From positions 252,896 to 316,895 of the forward strand of contig MJCC01000013.1 in the NCBI GenBank assembly GCA_001766655.1: a DNA stretch of 64,000 bases, read 5' to 3'. A program made the position numbers and the translations under genes. Under the pieces are notes generated by a model that ran no database searches, was not told where the DNA came from, and was given only the letters and a program-made list of their open reading frames with translations. This document shows, piece by piece, positions 41,129 through 51,527 of the stretch. Positions within the stretch are counted from its first letter, which is position 1, and each line of letters begins with the position of its first letter. The stretch comes from Phytomonas francai (taxonomy: Eukaryota; Euglenozoa; Kinetoplastea; Trypanosomatida; Trypanosomatidae).

Positions 41129-41468
41129 CAAAAACAAATCTAATAAGATAGAAACCCAAACTCAGCAGGTGGATAACCCTATTCCTGCGTCATCCTTGAG
41201 TTAGAAGAAAAGAACAAAAGAGTCACCCAAGAGATTCGGTTCCCAAAACAATAATAAGTAGAAGAAAAAACTTACACAGAGAAATAGTGCATGCCCCTAA
41301 CCCATTTGCTTTCCTGAAGTAACATAATACGCCTAGAACAAGTTCATGATTAATTTTAGTCCCTTTTTAAAATGAAACCCTACTTATGGTATCCCATATT
41401 GGTAGCCTCCCATCGTTCTTGCACAAATATCTCTTATTGTGTCTGAAAAACAATAATATCAATACTAA

Positions 41469-41505
<37 letters not shown>

Positions 41506-41674
41506 ATGTTAAAAGATGCACTAACACATGCGGTAAAAAAAAAAAGCGTATAGGTGTACATAGCGGGAGAAAGAGAAAATGAAAAAAAAAAGTTTTCTGT
41601 GTCTTTCCCACGCAAAAGGATCCACAAAAGTTCGAAATTTTCCCTCTTCAGCGTGCGTTGAGAGCGCGCGCCTC
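41129..41674. other. Intergenic with TC repeat
   Basis: Spacer between proteasome beta1 and mS29. It contains the TC repeat listed separately and the mS29 acceptor region. Longer frames antisense to or overlapping beta1 extend into it but have no support. Confidence 0.6.
41471..41502 (+). repeat. (TC)16 microsatellite
   Basis: Sixteen perfect TC units. Because the minus strand is transcribed, the RNA carries (GA)16, a purine tract, so it is not an acceptor tract for either neighbour. Confidence 0.95.
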
Positions 41675-42529
41675 TTACGCATTTGCGGTTGTGACTTGAT
41701 TCTCCGACAAAATCGCGCTGCTGCTGTACGGGGGATTCTGAGTGGCCTGTTTTTGATACTTGGGGTCCTTCTCCATACAATACGGGGTCATATTCCAGGG
41801 AATTGTCATGTCCTCCGGCTCGCCGGCGCTCAGGACAATCGTGCGAATAAGCCCACCGCTGGAGCCATCCCGGCTGTACGCGTGGGCGACGGCCCGTTGG
41901 CAGAATTTCAGGCACTCCTCCTTGGTCATGTCCGGTTTGTAATTCGCGTCAAAGAATGCGTATAAAAAGATGGAGCCACTCCCGCCGAGGGCGTAATCTA
42001 GCTTAACGCATGAGCCCCCCGACGGAATGCTGTAGACGGAGCCCCCGTTAATGGTATCGTAGCCGGCGACAATGATACCTGCGGAAATACGCCACTTGTT
42101 CATGTAGCACATTTTATGGAAAATGTTGGCGGCGCTCGCCACGTTGACCTCCTTGTCGATATCCACCCGGTAAGCCTCTAAATAATTCGATACCCGTTCG
42201 GCAAGCGCCTGCGTATCGGCAGCGGAACCACTTCGGCAGCAGTATATATTCTTTGTCAGCTTCGTAAGCTTGTTCGAGGTGCGATTCACTACGTAAGACC
42301 CACTTGAGGTGCGGGAATCCGCGGCCAACACGACACCGCCCTTATAGGAAACTGCGAGAATCGTGGTCCCAAGGGAAACTGCCTCGCTGAGCTGGGGATC
42401 CATGACGGCTGGTTCAGCCTGAAACAACTCCCTCGACCTTTGCGTTGGCCCATTTTCTGAGAATGGAAGCGTTACGTCATGAGGGTAGGAGGGATCCTGT
42501 AGAAGGGTGCGATCAGGCCTCTGAAGCAT
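41675..42529 (-). CDS. PSMB6: 20S proteasome beta1 subunit (caspase-like)
   Basis: 284 residues with a 54-residue propeptide removed between G54 and T55 to expose the catalytic Thr. Counting from Thr1, the active-site residues D17 (D71), K33 (K87) and the RDGSSGG loop are present. Arg45 (R99, in CCRSGSAADTQA), which gives beta1 its preference for acidic P1 residues, is also present. This separates it from beta2 and beta5. The C-terminus is extended by about 45 polar residues after the normal fold (from SAGEPEDM). It acts inside the 20S core with Rpt3 (4,097) as part of the same machine. The start is the only early ATG, downstream of a strong T-rich tract. Confidence 0.96.
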   Translation of the reverse strand: MLQRPDRTLLQDPSYPHDVTLPFSENGPTQRSRELFQAEPAVMDPQLSEAVSLGTTILAVSYKGGVVLAADSRTSSGSYVVNRTSNKLTKLTKNIYCCRSGSAADTQALAERVSNYLEAYRVDIDKEVNVASAANIFHKMCYMNKWRISAGIIVAGYDTINGGSVYSIPSGGSCVKLDYALGGSGSIFLYAFFDANYKPDMTKEECLKFCQRAVAHAYSRDGSSGGLIRTIVLSAGEPEDMTIPWNMTPYCMEKDPKYQKQATQNPPYSSSAILSENQVTTANA

Positions 42530-42824
42530 ATTTTGGAGCCTTACCGTTTATCAGTGGTTCTTGATTAGCGCTTGATTTTGATCTTGGATCGTGATTTAAA
42601 AAAAAAGAAAGGAATCAGCCTGTAGAGCCGTAAATAAGAAACCCTTTTCGACCGTTTAAACAAAAAACGAATCATCTTCAGATACCACTAACTTTGTAGG
42701 AATATGTAGTTAAATAACTAAGCAGTAAATTGTAGCGTATCCTTGTTTGTCTCTCGCTCTCGGTCTCTCTTGTCCTTCGTAATTTCAACAAAACTATATA
42801 TTCTAATAACGCTTATTAAACGTC

Positions 42825-43475
42825 TTATGCTGAAGAAGCAAACAAATTTTTCTTTATTTCGTTTACCGGATGATCGGCAGGATTCGCACGAGATTCGTAA
42901 ACGACGTTCTTGGCAACTTGTTGGGTTGAAGATCTTCCGGAATTCTCTCCAAAAAGATCAACACGTAACAGATGTGTCTCTTCATCACTAAAACTGTGAT
43001 CGAAGTATAAAGCCAATGAGCTTACAGTGGCAAACTTGGCTGGGTTTAGTCGATAAACCACTCTATCCTCTCCAGAAACTTGAGCAAGAAGGACCTCTTC
43101 CTGGGGTTTGAGACGGCGTACTGAGTCAAAACCAAGGATCTCGGCTGGATTTGTAAATATCTTAACTTGTGAAGGAGCAAAGTTACTCATTGGGCCAAGG
43201 ATGGAGATACCTTTAATCTTACAAATGGATGAAAGAGGTAACAATATCAATAGCTCAGGATCTTCGTCGCTGCATAAGGGAACATTGTTGTCCTGGGTTT
43301 GAGGATCAAAGACCCTTCTGGTCTCTTGGGATGAACTACGCGTATTCCACACCCGAATAAATGATAAATCAATACAATCATTCAATGGGGTACCAAACCC
43401 AAATAAGCCATCACGCAAAGAGACATCACCCAAGTGGTTATGAGCACCAGCTTCTTGGCGGCAATTGCAAGGCAT
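42825..43475 (-). CDS. PITHD1: PITH-domain protein (PITHD1-like)
   Basis: 216 residues from ATG 43475; a longer frame upstream has only a TTG. The N-terminus is Cys/His-bearing (MPCNCRQEAGAHNH), as in animal PITHD1. Nearly the whole protein is a PITH beta-sandwich: ELLILLPLSSICKIKGISI, VKIFTNPAEI, LALYFDHSF and the C-terminal ESRANPADHPVNEI, which matches the SANPADH signature of the family. The PITH domain is the proteasome-docking domain of TXNL1, and PITHD1-type proteins bind the 26S proteasome. It is adjacent to the beta1 gene on the same strand. Confidence 0.92.
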   Translation of the reverse strand: MPCNCRQEAGAHNHLGDVSLRDGLFGFGTPLNDCIDLSFIRVWNTRSSSQETRRVFDPQTQDNNVPLCSDEDPELLILLPLSSICKIKGISILGPMSNFAPSQVKIFTNPAEILGFDSVRRLKPQEEVLLAQVSGEDRVVYRLNPAKFATVSSLALYFDHSFSDEETHLLRVDLFGENSGRSSTQQVAKNVVYESRANPADHPVNEIKKNLFASSA

Positions 43476-43686
43476 ACTGGGGTTCTTCAAAGGAATAAAA
43501 ATCAGAACAATAGAAATAACGTTAACAATAGATTAAATCCTCTAGGAAAAAAAAGTTTTAAAAAGGTGGAAAGTAATAGGAAGAATGGCTACGACCATGA
43601 TAACGAAGAAGAACCGAAAGTACATGCAGTCATGTACTTGTTTCTGTTCAAATAACTATGGTACTTCAAAAAGAATGTTAATAAAC

Positions 43687-44607
43687 TTAAAAGGAAAACT
43701 CATTGCGTTGCATATGCTTCCAAGGAGCAAAAGGAGCTGTATGAAAGCGAAACATCTCGTCTGCTACTGCTGAAGGTGGCATGATGCCTTTTTCAGAGAA
43801 AATGAGGGTGATCATGGAAGGTGCAACGAATTCAACGAGTGGAACAACTCCTGAGCTATCAGGCTGTTTCAAATCCTCGGTACTAAGTGGGAAAATGTGC
43901 GCAAATTTAAACGTTTCACACAGCACGTAAAACGGAACATTCTTCGAAAATGCTACAGTTGCTAATTGTACGGAACCAGTAGAGTGAACTAATCCTCCTT
44001 GTTTCGTCACGCAATATGCACCTGTAATAACAAAGTCCACAATACCCATAATAGAGCCCACACCACTATCCGGTATAATGGTGCAATATAGTGAAAGCTT
44101 ATCTTTAAGACGCATACCCTCTGAAGTGAGGGCAACTTTTTCAAGTAAAGCCTCGCCGGAACCGTTGGGGCACCCCTTGCGGCCTGGGCGTCCCTCACAA
44201 ATGTAGAAGTGAACGCCCTCATACTCTTGTATGGCGCATGCAATAGCCAAAGCAAGAAGATTACCAGATCCATGAACAAGGATTTTAGATGTGTTGCGAA
44301 CAAATGGAAGCATGTCATTTATTTGATCCTTTTGGCTGCATTCACAATCATGAAGTCTTGATTGACAGCGTTCATTCATATCACTTAGACTTTTAGAAAG
44401 ATCATTTACGTTGGCCACATCCTTCGTAAGAAAGACGTGGAACCGCTCAAATCCATCGCCGAAAGGTTCATATTTCTTTAAAGTTTTACCAATTTCAACA
44501 TCTAGTTCAGAAAATGTTTGAAACTGTTTGTATTTGATAAGCGCTTGCACTTTAGTGATTGCCTTCATCATAATATTGACATCATATTCTTCACATGGAA
44601 CGTCCAT
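43687..44607 (-). CDS. EIF2B1: Translation initiation factor eIF2B, alpha subunit
   Basis: 306 residues. An N-terminal helical domain (1-110) is followed by the Rossmann-like regulatory domain of the eIF2B alpha/beta/delta family: ILVHGSGNLLALAIA, VHFYICEGRPG, a VDFVITGAYCV strand and NVPFYVLCETFKFAHIFPL, then a C-terminal part with APSMITLIFSEKGIMPPSAV. These segments match eIF2B alpha best. The complex exchanges GDP for GTP on eIF2, and the alpha subunit senses phosphorylated eIF2. This is the first gene of the minus-strand unit, next to the strand-switch region. The start is the first ATG of the frame. Confidence 0.92.
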   Translation of the reverse strand: MDVPCEEYDVNIMMKAITKVQALIKYKQFQTFSELDVEIGKTLKKYEPFGDGFERFHVFLTKDVANVNDLSKSLSDMNERCQSRLHDCECSQKDQINDMLPFVRNTSKILVHGSGNLLALAIACAIQEYEGVHFYICEGRPGRKGCPNGSGEALLEKVALTSEGMRLKDKLSLYCTIIPDSGVGSIMGIVDFVITGAYCVTKQGGLVHSTGSVQLATVAFSKNVPFYVLCETFKFAHIFPLSTEDLKQPDSSGVVPLVEFVAPSMITLIFSEKGIMPPSAVADEMFRFHTAPFAPWKHMQRNEFSF

Positions 44608-46621
44608 TTGCGCTAGGAAACCAATAGTAATCTAAAAACGTAGGCCTGAGTATAAAATCTATGATAAATATTATGTAACGGTAAACAAGGATACTGTACA
44701 TGATCCATTTAAAAAAGAAAAGCATAAAAAGCATGGATTTACACATAATTTGAAAATTAATGTTTCGCTGACTAAGACGGATAACCAACTGTTAATGTTA
44801 CTAAGATGATAGGCATAGAGCATGGCGTACATCAAAGATTATCAATACCTAAGGAAATTAAAAATTATAGAAAACCCTAAAGCCTTTTACAATACATAAA
44901 AAGCGACACAAATGTCAAAGAATAAGACTTTGTTCCCTAGGAAAGACCCCTCCCAAGACTGCGGTGAAGTTTCTTCCCGCACTACACCTAAAACGATTCG
45001 TGCCGTAGAAAGATTTCCGCCCCATCGGGTATGGCTTCACTCGAAATATTCACGAGAAGGGCTTTTCATTGCATTCATTTGATTTAGCAACCCTAAATAG
45101 AATTCGATAAACACATTAAATGCAGACCCCTAATAAATTTGGATCCTGAAGCAGCGAAAACCCTAACAGTTAAACGCCTTTCTTTATATATATAGATATA
45201 TATCCATACAAAAAGAGAGAGAGAAGGGGAACTTGGAATATGCTGAGCGTACACCTTGCCCATCGCAAAACGATACCGGGGGGGGGGGGGAGAGGGTTTT
45301 CCCCGCCCGGGGCTACGCGGCGTGGGGGGAAGGGCGGCAGCTGCACGCCACAGGGCCCCCCGCCCGCATGTCCTCAAAGGGCGGGCCGGGAAAGGCCGCC
45401 CATTCGACAGCAGTAGAAGATTTTAAAAGTCCCTAACGTTTATTTTAACACATGCGCATGACGAAAATTTCATTCTTGTTGGAGGAAGCACTGGAATCCC
45501 CGATGCAAGGTTTAAACCTCAAGTTTAGACCCCATTCCAAAAAATTCAGCGATCTCCCTTGAATCCGCGGCCTCGTTTTCTTTTGGCGTTTAACACTTTA
45601 CTTTTCCTGCGCCGAACCAGTACAATTAAAGCGCTATTTGATGTTCTGGACAGCTTTATCTTTCCAACTATTTATCCCTTTTCTAATCGGCTTGGCTAAA
45701 TTTATTCTATTATGGCAGGGATTGCATAGGGCTAGGATAGCTCTTTAAAGATTTGTGCATAGAAAATGTCAAATTTCACTCGCCGTGGTGGGGGATGCTT
45801 CTTTATCCTGCCTTTTTAATAGTCACGCCTTAACACTTGCATTGCTGTTTGGAATGTATACTTACTGTAAAATCTCCCTAATAGAAATCCCAGTGACCCT
45901 TCACTTTTCGAAATTAAAATTCATTTATGATTTGAAACAAAATGCAAAACAAGATAATACAGAATGTTGAAGTGTCGAAAGTAGATATCATCTAAAAAAA
46001 AAAACATGATTAGGTTTCCATTTTTCCATTTCTGAGATAAGCTTTTATCGTACTTTAAGGGTTGCCTTTGAGGATATGTTTTTCAGCTGTTTTTTCTTAA
46101 TTATTATTATTGTTATTTGGCACGCATACTATCTGTTTTTACAAACTATTTTAGTTGTATGATTTGTGTACTAATTTAAAAAAAGACAACGACATTTGAA
46201 CCTTCTCTAACGTAAAATTCTTCGTAAGCAGCACCCTTTGTCAAGCTTTTTAATTGTACCCTGATACACAAATATAAATAATATAAAGTGAATGTGATTT
46301 TTACTGGGAGATGAACGGAGTTAATCTACAAAAACTGGCATGTAATCGAGTCTCTATTCCGCTTTTTGTGCAAAAAAAAACCACTTTGCTCGTTGTGCAC
46401 CTTTTTGATGCGTCTAATTAAGACTCATGGCCGCATTTGTTGGTGATTTCTGAAGTGCCTTGTAGGAAGTGTATTCGATAACCTCCAACTACTGCTTCTA
46501 TATTACACAGCTAGTCCTAGTCATGTGGCTATAGAATTTGTCGCTCCTATTTACAGTTTGGGATTCAATTGCTATCGCTTTATTTTCTACTTTTATCTAG
46601 ATGTTTTTCTGTTAGAATTCT
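44608..46621. other. Divergent strand-switch region
   Basis: A 2-kb gene-free interval separates leftward from rightward transcription. In kinetoplastids such divergent regions are where RNA polymerase II starts both units. It is AT-rich except for a short GC-rich island (about 45,270-45,415) that includes G13 at 45,278-45,290. No TATA-like or other promoter element can be defended, and no tRNA gene was recognised. Short frames over the GC island are open on both strands, without support as genes. Confidence 0.75.
45278..45290 (+). repeat. G13 tract in a GC-rich island
   Basis: Thirteen G at the left edge of a 140-base GC-rich island inside the AT-rich strand-switch region. Its location is notable because G-rich sequence marks transcription start regions in some kinetoplastids. 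Confidence 0.9.
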
Positions 46622-47422
46622 ATGCCAAGTAGAGCTGTTGTGCGGAAGAAGGCACGAAAAGAGAAAAGCCTTAGAAAGAAATATAAATTATCAGAACCCG
46701 ATGCTCATAAAAGAAGCCACCACCCTCTTGGAAGTACAAACCCTACTCTACCCAAAAAAATATCTATCCGAGCCACTGTTACTGCAGAAACAGACACAAT
46801 AGATAAACCTGAAGAGAAAACCATTTCTACTACGACAGGAATAATTGATCTCGACCGAGAAAGCTGCAATGTTTCTGCTCTAACACATAAAGAGCGTAAA
46901 AAGCTTGAGGCAAAAAAACGTTTTGAAAAGCAGGTTAAACGAGCCAGTAATGAACTTTCCAGCGTAACTCCCTCAAGCGACGAAAAGCCAACGACCTCTT
47001 CCGAGGAAAAGCTTCGGCATGATCCACGTTTTAAAAATGGAACATTTTGGCGTGAACGAAAAGAGAAGCGTGCGAGAACTCTCTTTCTTGGCGGCATACC
47101 ATTGCGCTTTAGTGTTGAAAATGTGATTGACTTTATAATGACTCTTATGGACGGAAACGAGGAAACATATAAAGTCTTGCAAAATCTTCCAGAAGGAACA
47201 TCTGCGGTGGAAAAAGTTGACTTCCTACCTGTCAATGCCCACTCGAAGGTAAGAAACATGTTTGTAACTGTTCAATCCGTTTCTCTTGCGGGGTATATGG
47301 CTAAATTATTAAATGGATATAAACTAGAGCAATATGCCTTGAGATGCAATTTTGTAGCCGATAAAACGGAGAGGGCTGAAGCCATACGTCGCCGTGCCGA
47401 AAGAAGTAACACCAACGTCTAA
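46622..47422 (+). CDS. RRM-type RNA-binding protein, probably nucleolar
   Basis: 266 residues. The N-terminal 30 residues are strongly basic (RAVVRKKARKEKSLRKKYK), as in nucleolar proteins. A lysine-rich helix (KERKKLEAKKRFEKQVKR, about 90-107) is followed by a single divergent RNA-recognition motif at about 151-246: RTLFLGGIPLRF as RNP2, NMFVTVQSV as a weak RNP1, and a final LRCNFV strand. The layout recalls RBM34/Nop12-like ribosome-biogenesis factors. The RRM has a long loop between helix 1 and strand 2. Acceptors TATCTAG and TGTTAG lie just upstream; using the first would place a short upstream ORF in the leader. It is the first gene of the plus-strand unit. Confidence 0.8.
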   Translation: MPSRAVVRKKARKEKSLRKKYKLSEPDAHKRSHHPLGSTNPTLPKKISIRATVTAETDTIDKPEEKTISTTTGIIDLDRESCNVSALTHKERKKLEAKKRFEKQVKRASNELSSVTPSSDEKPTTSSEEKLRHDPRFKNGTFWRERKEKRARTLFLGGIPLRFSVENVIDFIMTLMDGNEETYKVLQNLPEGTSAVEKVDFLPVNAHSKVRNMFVTVQSVSLAGYMAKLLNGYKLEQYALRCNFVADKTERAEAIRRRAERSNTNV

Positions 47423-47936
47423 ATAGTAAGTGTAATGGTCTAATATTAGTCATGATCGAAACATTATATATGTTTTCTCCAGGACTATTGATATCTGATT
47501 GCGTCGCGAGTAAGTTTAAGAATTCACTTGTCTCATTTTTAAGTGTTGACTTATTTTTCTGTGCCCGCTGAGGCTTATTCATATACCTTGTCCATGATTA
47601 ATTTTCTTTACCTGCCTAAAATTTATGTACATCTACACCCAAAGTTATCATAGTTAATTTTAGGGTTACGATTACTACTTACTAGTGCCTGATTAAGTTT
47701 GTAGTATACTGCTTGATATTCGGTTTAGTGGCGTATTTGTCTAATTTTTTTTTATTAAGAACCTCTATTTTGATAGGAATATATCACTACTTTGTTCTCT
47801 GTAAGTTTTATACATACTTAGATTTCTAAAATAATAATAATAATAACACCAGAATAAAAGTATTAGAAATTTAATACTTTTACTTACAATTCAAACTATA
47901 TAAAGTGGTTTTCATAATCTTAAACTACAATTATAC
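47423..47936. other. Intergenic
   Basis: AT-rich spacer before the calcium ATPase, with an (AAT)5-type repeat at about 47,831-47,846. No gene seen. Confidence 0.6.
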
Positions 47937-50900
47937 ATGCCACTAAACGCTTTGCCCACAGATCCAGTTTCATTAACAAAAAGAGAAATATGTGTTGCTC
48001 TTCAGGTTAAAGTGGAGGACGGCTTAACAGATGACGAAGCTTTGGCCCGTCGTGAGTACTTTGGCCTGAACCAACTCCCTACAACCCCAGCTACATCATT
48101 CTGGAAGTTGGTTTTGGGGCAATTTGATGATGTTTTGGTGCGTATTCTGCTAATGGCAGCTACCATTAGCTTCATTATGGCAATACTTGAGCAGAACTTT
48201 ACAGACTTCGTCGAGCCCTTTATCATTTTACTCATCCTAACCTTTAATGCCATTGTCGGCGTCTGGCAAGAAAAACGAGCCGAGGATGCGATTAATGCCC
48301 TGAAACATTTTGTGCCTATTACGGCTGTCGTGATCCGGGATGGAAAAAGGAAGACAATACATGCGGAGGAATTAGTTCCGGGAGATATTGTCGAAGTTAA
48401 AGTTGGCGATCGAGTACCTGCGGACGTTCGTGTACTGCAAATTCACAGCACGACTTTACGGGTCGATCAATCTATTTTAACTGGAGAATCAGAGGAGGTG
48501 ATAAAGCAAAGCGAAGAAATTCGCTCTCATAGTGAACGCTTTCCCGCTAATATAATCTTCAGTGGTACCGCTGTAGTGTATGGAAAAGCATGTGGTGTGG
48601 TTGTGAAGACAGGCAGCTTGACCGAAATTGGCCTGATTGAAAAAGACGTTCGCGAGCAGGAAGACGTGCGAACCCCCCTTCAGAGCAAATTAGACGAGTT
48701 TGGCGTTCTGCTGTCGAAGGTGATCAGCTACATCTGCCTCACCGTCTTCGCGGTCAACATGTTCCACTGGTTCCATACGTACGAGGGCGGTGAGGGGGCG
48801 GTGTGGTACGAGCGCTACGTGCAGCCCACCGTGCACTGCCTCAAGGTGGCCGTCGCGCTCGCCGTCGCGGCGATCCCGGAGGGGCTGCCGGCGGTGGTCA
48901 CGACGTGTTTGGCCCTCGGGACGCGCCGGATGGCGCGGCGAAACGCCTTCGTCCGCGACCTCCCCAGCGTGGAGACGCTGGGCCGGTGCACGGTGATTTG
49001 CTCCGACAAAACGGGCACCCTCACGACGAACTGCATGTCCGTGGTCGAGGTCGCCACCGCCGGGGCCCACCCCGGCGAGCTCAACGTCTACGACATCGAG
49101 GATTCAAAATACGAAGTCATCGCGAACGCCGTCGCGGTGGGCGGAGCCCAGGCCGTAAACCCGCTCGCGCACAACGCGGCGCTGGAGATGCTCAGCACGG
49201 TGGCCGTTTTGTGCAATGAGTCCAGCCTCTACCGCACCGCGGATGGGAGCACCGATAAAATTGGTGAGTCGACCGAGGCCGCTTTGCTTGTGATGGGTGA
49301 AAAACTGGCCCAAGCGCCTAACGCAAACCGAAACTGCAGTCTGCCTTTAAATACGTTTTTGGTATCCAAGGAACGACTATGGGATAAAGAAGCAACGTTG
49401 GAATTCACGCGCACGCGCAAGTCTATGAGTGTGTGCTGTGCCTCCAAGTCGAATCGTAAGGTGAACAACCTCTTTGTGAAGGGTGCTCCTGAAGAAATTT
49501 TACGGCGCAGCTCTCGGGTGATGTTGGCAAATGGTGAAATAGTTCCCCTCGACGCGGCCACCTTGAACATCATCGCAAGGCAAACCAAACTCATGTCAGG
49601 CAGTAAAAAGGCGCTGCGGTGTATTGGCTTTGCCTTCTCCCCGTGCCCTCCAGCAAAGGAGATGGAACTTTCAGACCCGGACACTTTTGAGACCATCGAG
49701 AGTGGTTTAACCTTTCTAGGGGTATGTGGAATGCTAGATCCGCCACGTGAGGAAGTGCCTGATGCAATTTCCAAATGCCGCTCGGCTGGTATACGTGTTA
49801 TTGTTATCACGGGCGATAAGAAAGAAACCGCAGAGTCCTTGTGCCGCAAAATAGGCTTGCTCGAAGGCGAAGACACTTCATTTCTAAGCTACACGGGCCT
49901 TGAGTTTGATAAAATGTCATTGATGCAAAAAAGAAAGGCGGTTCAAACCGCAGTCGTTTTTAGTCGAACGGACCCTTCCCATAAGATGCAGTTGATTAAG
50001 TTACTCCAGGAGCAGAAGCTTATTTGTGCCATGACGGGCGACGGCGTGAATGACTCTCCAGCTCTGAAATGCGCCGAAATTGGGATTGCCATGGGCTCGG
50101 GAACAGAGGTTGCCAAGGCCACGAGCCAGCTCATCTTGGCCGACGACAATTTCGCAACGATTGTAAAAGCGGTGCAGGAGGGGCGAACTATTTTTAACAA
50201 CACCAAGCAGTTCATTCGTTACCTTATCAGCAGCAACATTGGCGAAGTTGTTTGCGTGTTGGCTACAGGGCTTCTAGGTCTCCCGGAGGCGCTCTCTCCT
50301 ATTCAGCTTCTATGGGTTAACCTGGTAACCGATGGCCTTCCAGCAACCATGCTTGGATTTAATGCGCCGGAACCCGATATTATGGAACAACCCCCACGCA
50401 ACGTGAATGAGCCGATTGTGAATGGCTGGCTATTTGTCCGCTACATAATCGTTGGTGTGTACATTGGCCTCGCGACCGTAGCTGGGTTTCTTTGGTGGTT
50501 CGTCAACAATTGCTTTACATGGTCAGACCTTACCTCCTTCACGACATGCACAGACATGACCTCCATAAAATGCATCACTCTAGCCAACCCGGAAGCTGCA
50601 CGATCCATTGCGCTCTCGATTCTCGTTGTGATTGAAATGCTCAATGCGCTGAATGCAGTCAGTGAAAACCAGTCCCTCATGAAATGTCGCCCGACGTCGA
50701 ATATCTGGCTGCTTTTTGCTATTGCGTCCTCAATTGCTTTACATTTGATGATCATGTACGTACCTTTTTTTGCAATACTCTTCCGTATTACACCTCTAGG
50801 GGTTGATCCAATATATGTGCACTCAGCGCAGCCCTGGAGCATTTTGATTCCAACCAGTTTTACAGAGTGGAAAGTAGTGTTAGTACTCAGCATTCCTATA

Positions 50901-50987
50901 ATATTCATTGATGAAATTCTGAAGTTTATCTCGAAAAGGTCGGTCCGTGCCGAGTCGAAAAGGTCTTCTTCCAAAAAGATAAATTAG
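47937..50987 (+). CDS. SERCA: SERCA-type calcium-transporting P-type ATPase
   Basis: 1016 residues, the normal length. It pumps cytosolic calcium into the endoplasmic reticulum using ATP. Visible parts in order: N-terminal cytosolic helices, M1-M2 (about 60-110), actuator domain with TGES (182-185), M4 with PEGLP (314-318), phosphorylation site DKTGT with D357, nucleotide-binding region with KGAPE, the hinge TGDGVND, then six C-terminal membrane helices. The M4, M5 and M6 calcium-site context (for example [13 protein letters not shown]) fits type IIA pumps. It ends in a basic tail ([14 protein letters not shown]) after the last helix. Codons 250-445 (48,690-49,270) are far more GC-rich than the rest. 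Confidence 0.96.
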   Translation: MPLNALPTDPVSLTKREICVALQVKVEDGLTDDEALARREYFGLNQLPTTPATSFWKLVLGQFDDVLVRILLMAATISFIMAILEQNFTDFVEPFIILLILTFNAIVGVWQEKRAEDAINALKHFVPITAVVIRDGKRKTIHAEELVPGDIVEVKVGDRVPADVRVLQIHSTTLRVDQSILTGESEEVIKQSEEIRSHSERFPANIIFSGTAVVYGKACGVVVKTGSLTEIGLIEKDVREQEDVRTPLQSKLDEFGVLLSKVISYICLTVFAVNMFHWFHTYEGGEGAVWYERYVQPTVHCLKVAVALAVAAIPEGLPAVVTTCLALGTRRMARRNAFVRDLPSVETLGRCTVICSDKTGTLTTNCMSVVEVATAGAHPGELNVYDIEDSKYEVIANAVAVGGAQAVNPLAHNAALEMLSTVAVLCNESSLYRTADGSTDKIGESTEAALLVMGEKLAQAPNANRNCSLPLNTFLVSKERLWDKEATLEFTRTRKSMSVCCASKSNRKVNNLFVKGAPEEILRRSSRVMLANGEIVPLDAATLNIIARQTKLMSGSKKALRCIGFAFSPCPPAKEMELSDPDTFETIESGLTFLGVCGMLDPPREEVPDAISKCRSAGIRVIVITGDKKETAESLCRKIGLLEGEDTSFLSYTGLEFDKMSLMQKRKAVQTAVVFSRTDPSHKMQLIKLLQEQKLICAMTGDGVNDSPALKCAEIGIAMGSGTEVAKATSQLILADDNFATIVKAVQEGRTIFNNTKQFIRYLISSNIGEVVCVLATGLLGLPEALSPIQLLWVNLVTDGLPATMLGFNAPEPDIMEQPPRNVNEPIVNGWLFVRYIIVGVYIGLATVAGFLWWFVNNCFTWSDLTSFTTCTDMTSIKCITLANPEAARSIALSILVVIEMLNALNAVSENQSLMKCRPTSNIWLLFAIASSIALHLMIMYVPFFAILFRITPLGVDPIYVHSAQPWSILIPTSFTEWKVVLVLSIPIIFIDEILKFISKRSVRAESKRSSSKKIN

Positions 50988-51527
50988 ATAAATATAGCGG
51001 GGACATGAAAATGGGAAGGAGGAATAGAAAAATGGTTTAATATACCTATGGTATTGTGCATTTCAAGGAAATTATTCGATTACTTAAATGTAATATATTT
51101 GTCAAGAGGCATTTGGGAAGATAAGGTACCTATAAACAGCTATCAGAGAACAATAATATAGGAGTATACATGTACCCTATGAAATATTTTTAATTTTGTA
51201 TGTGGTCCCATTCTTGGGAATATTAAATTCTCTAAAAAGTTTAGATTTGTTTATTGTCACTAAACAATCCCTGTTTATACAAACGTATACCTATACTCTT
51301 AGATATATATATATTTATATTTATATTTATATATTGATGTATTATAACCATTATTATCATTAGTAAAAGGTCGTGCTTATTATCATTTATTACTGGATTC
51401 ATATTTCATTAGTTATTTTGTAGAAGTAAATTACCCTTTTTACAATATCTCAGCGTTAACACGTGCGGAAACCGATATTACCCACTCAGACCATTTTCGC
51501 ATTTTTCCCTCGCGGGTGCGTGAAGCC
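50988..51527. other. Intergenic
   Basis: AT-rich spacer with TA-rich repeats near 51,304-51,333. A pyrimidine tract ending in ATCTCAG (about 51,433-51,451) is a good acceptor for the downstream phosphodiesterase-like gene. Confidence 0.6.

Noticed and set aside
41367..41915. 182-codon minus-strand ORF overlapping the end of proteasome beta1
   Set aside because: Reads through the GA repeat and the beta1 C-terminus in another frame; no independent support.
46705..47259. 184-codon antisense ORF over the RRM gene
   Set aside because: Opposite to the transcribed strand and mirrors the RRM frame.
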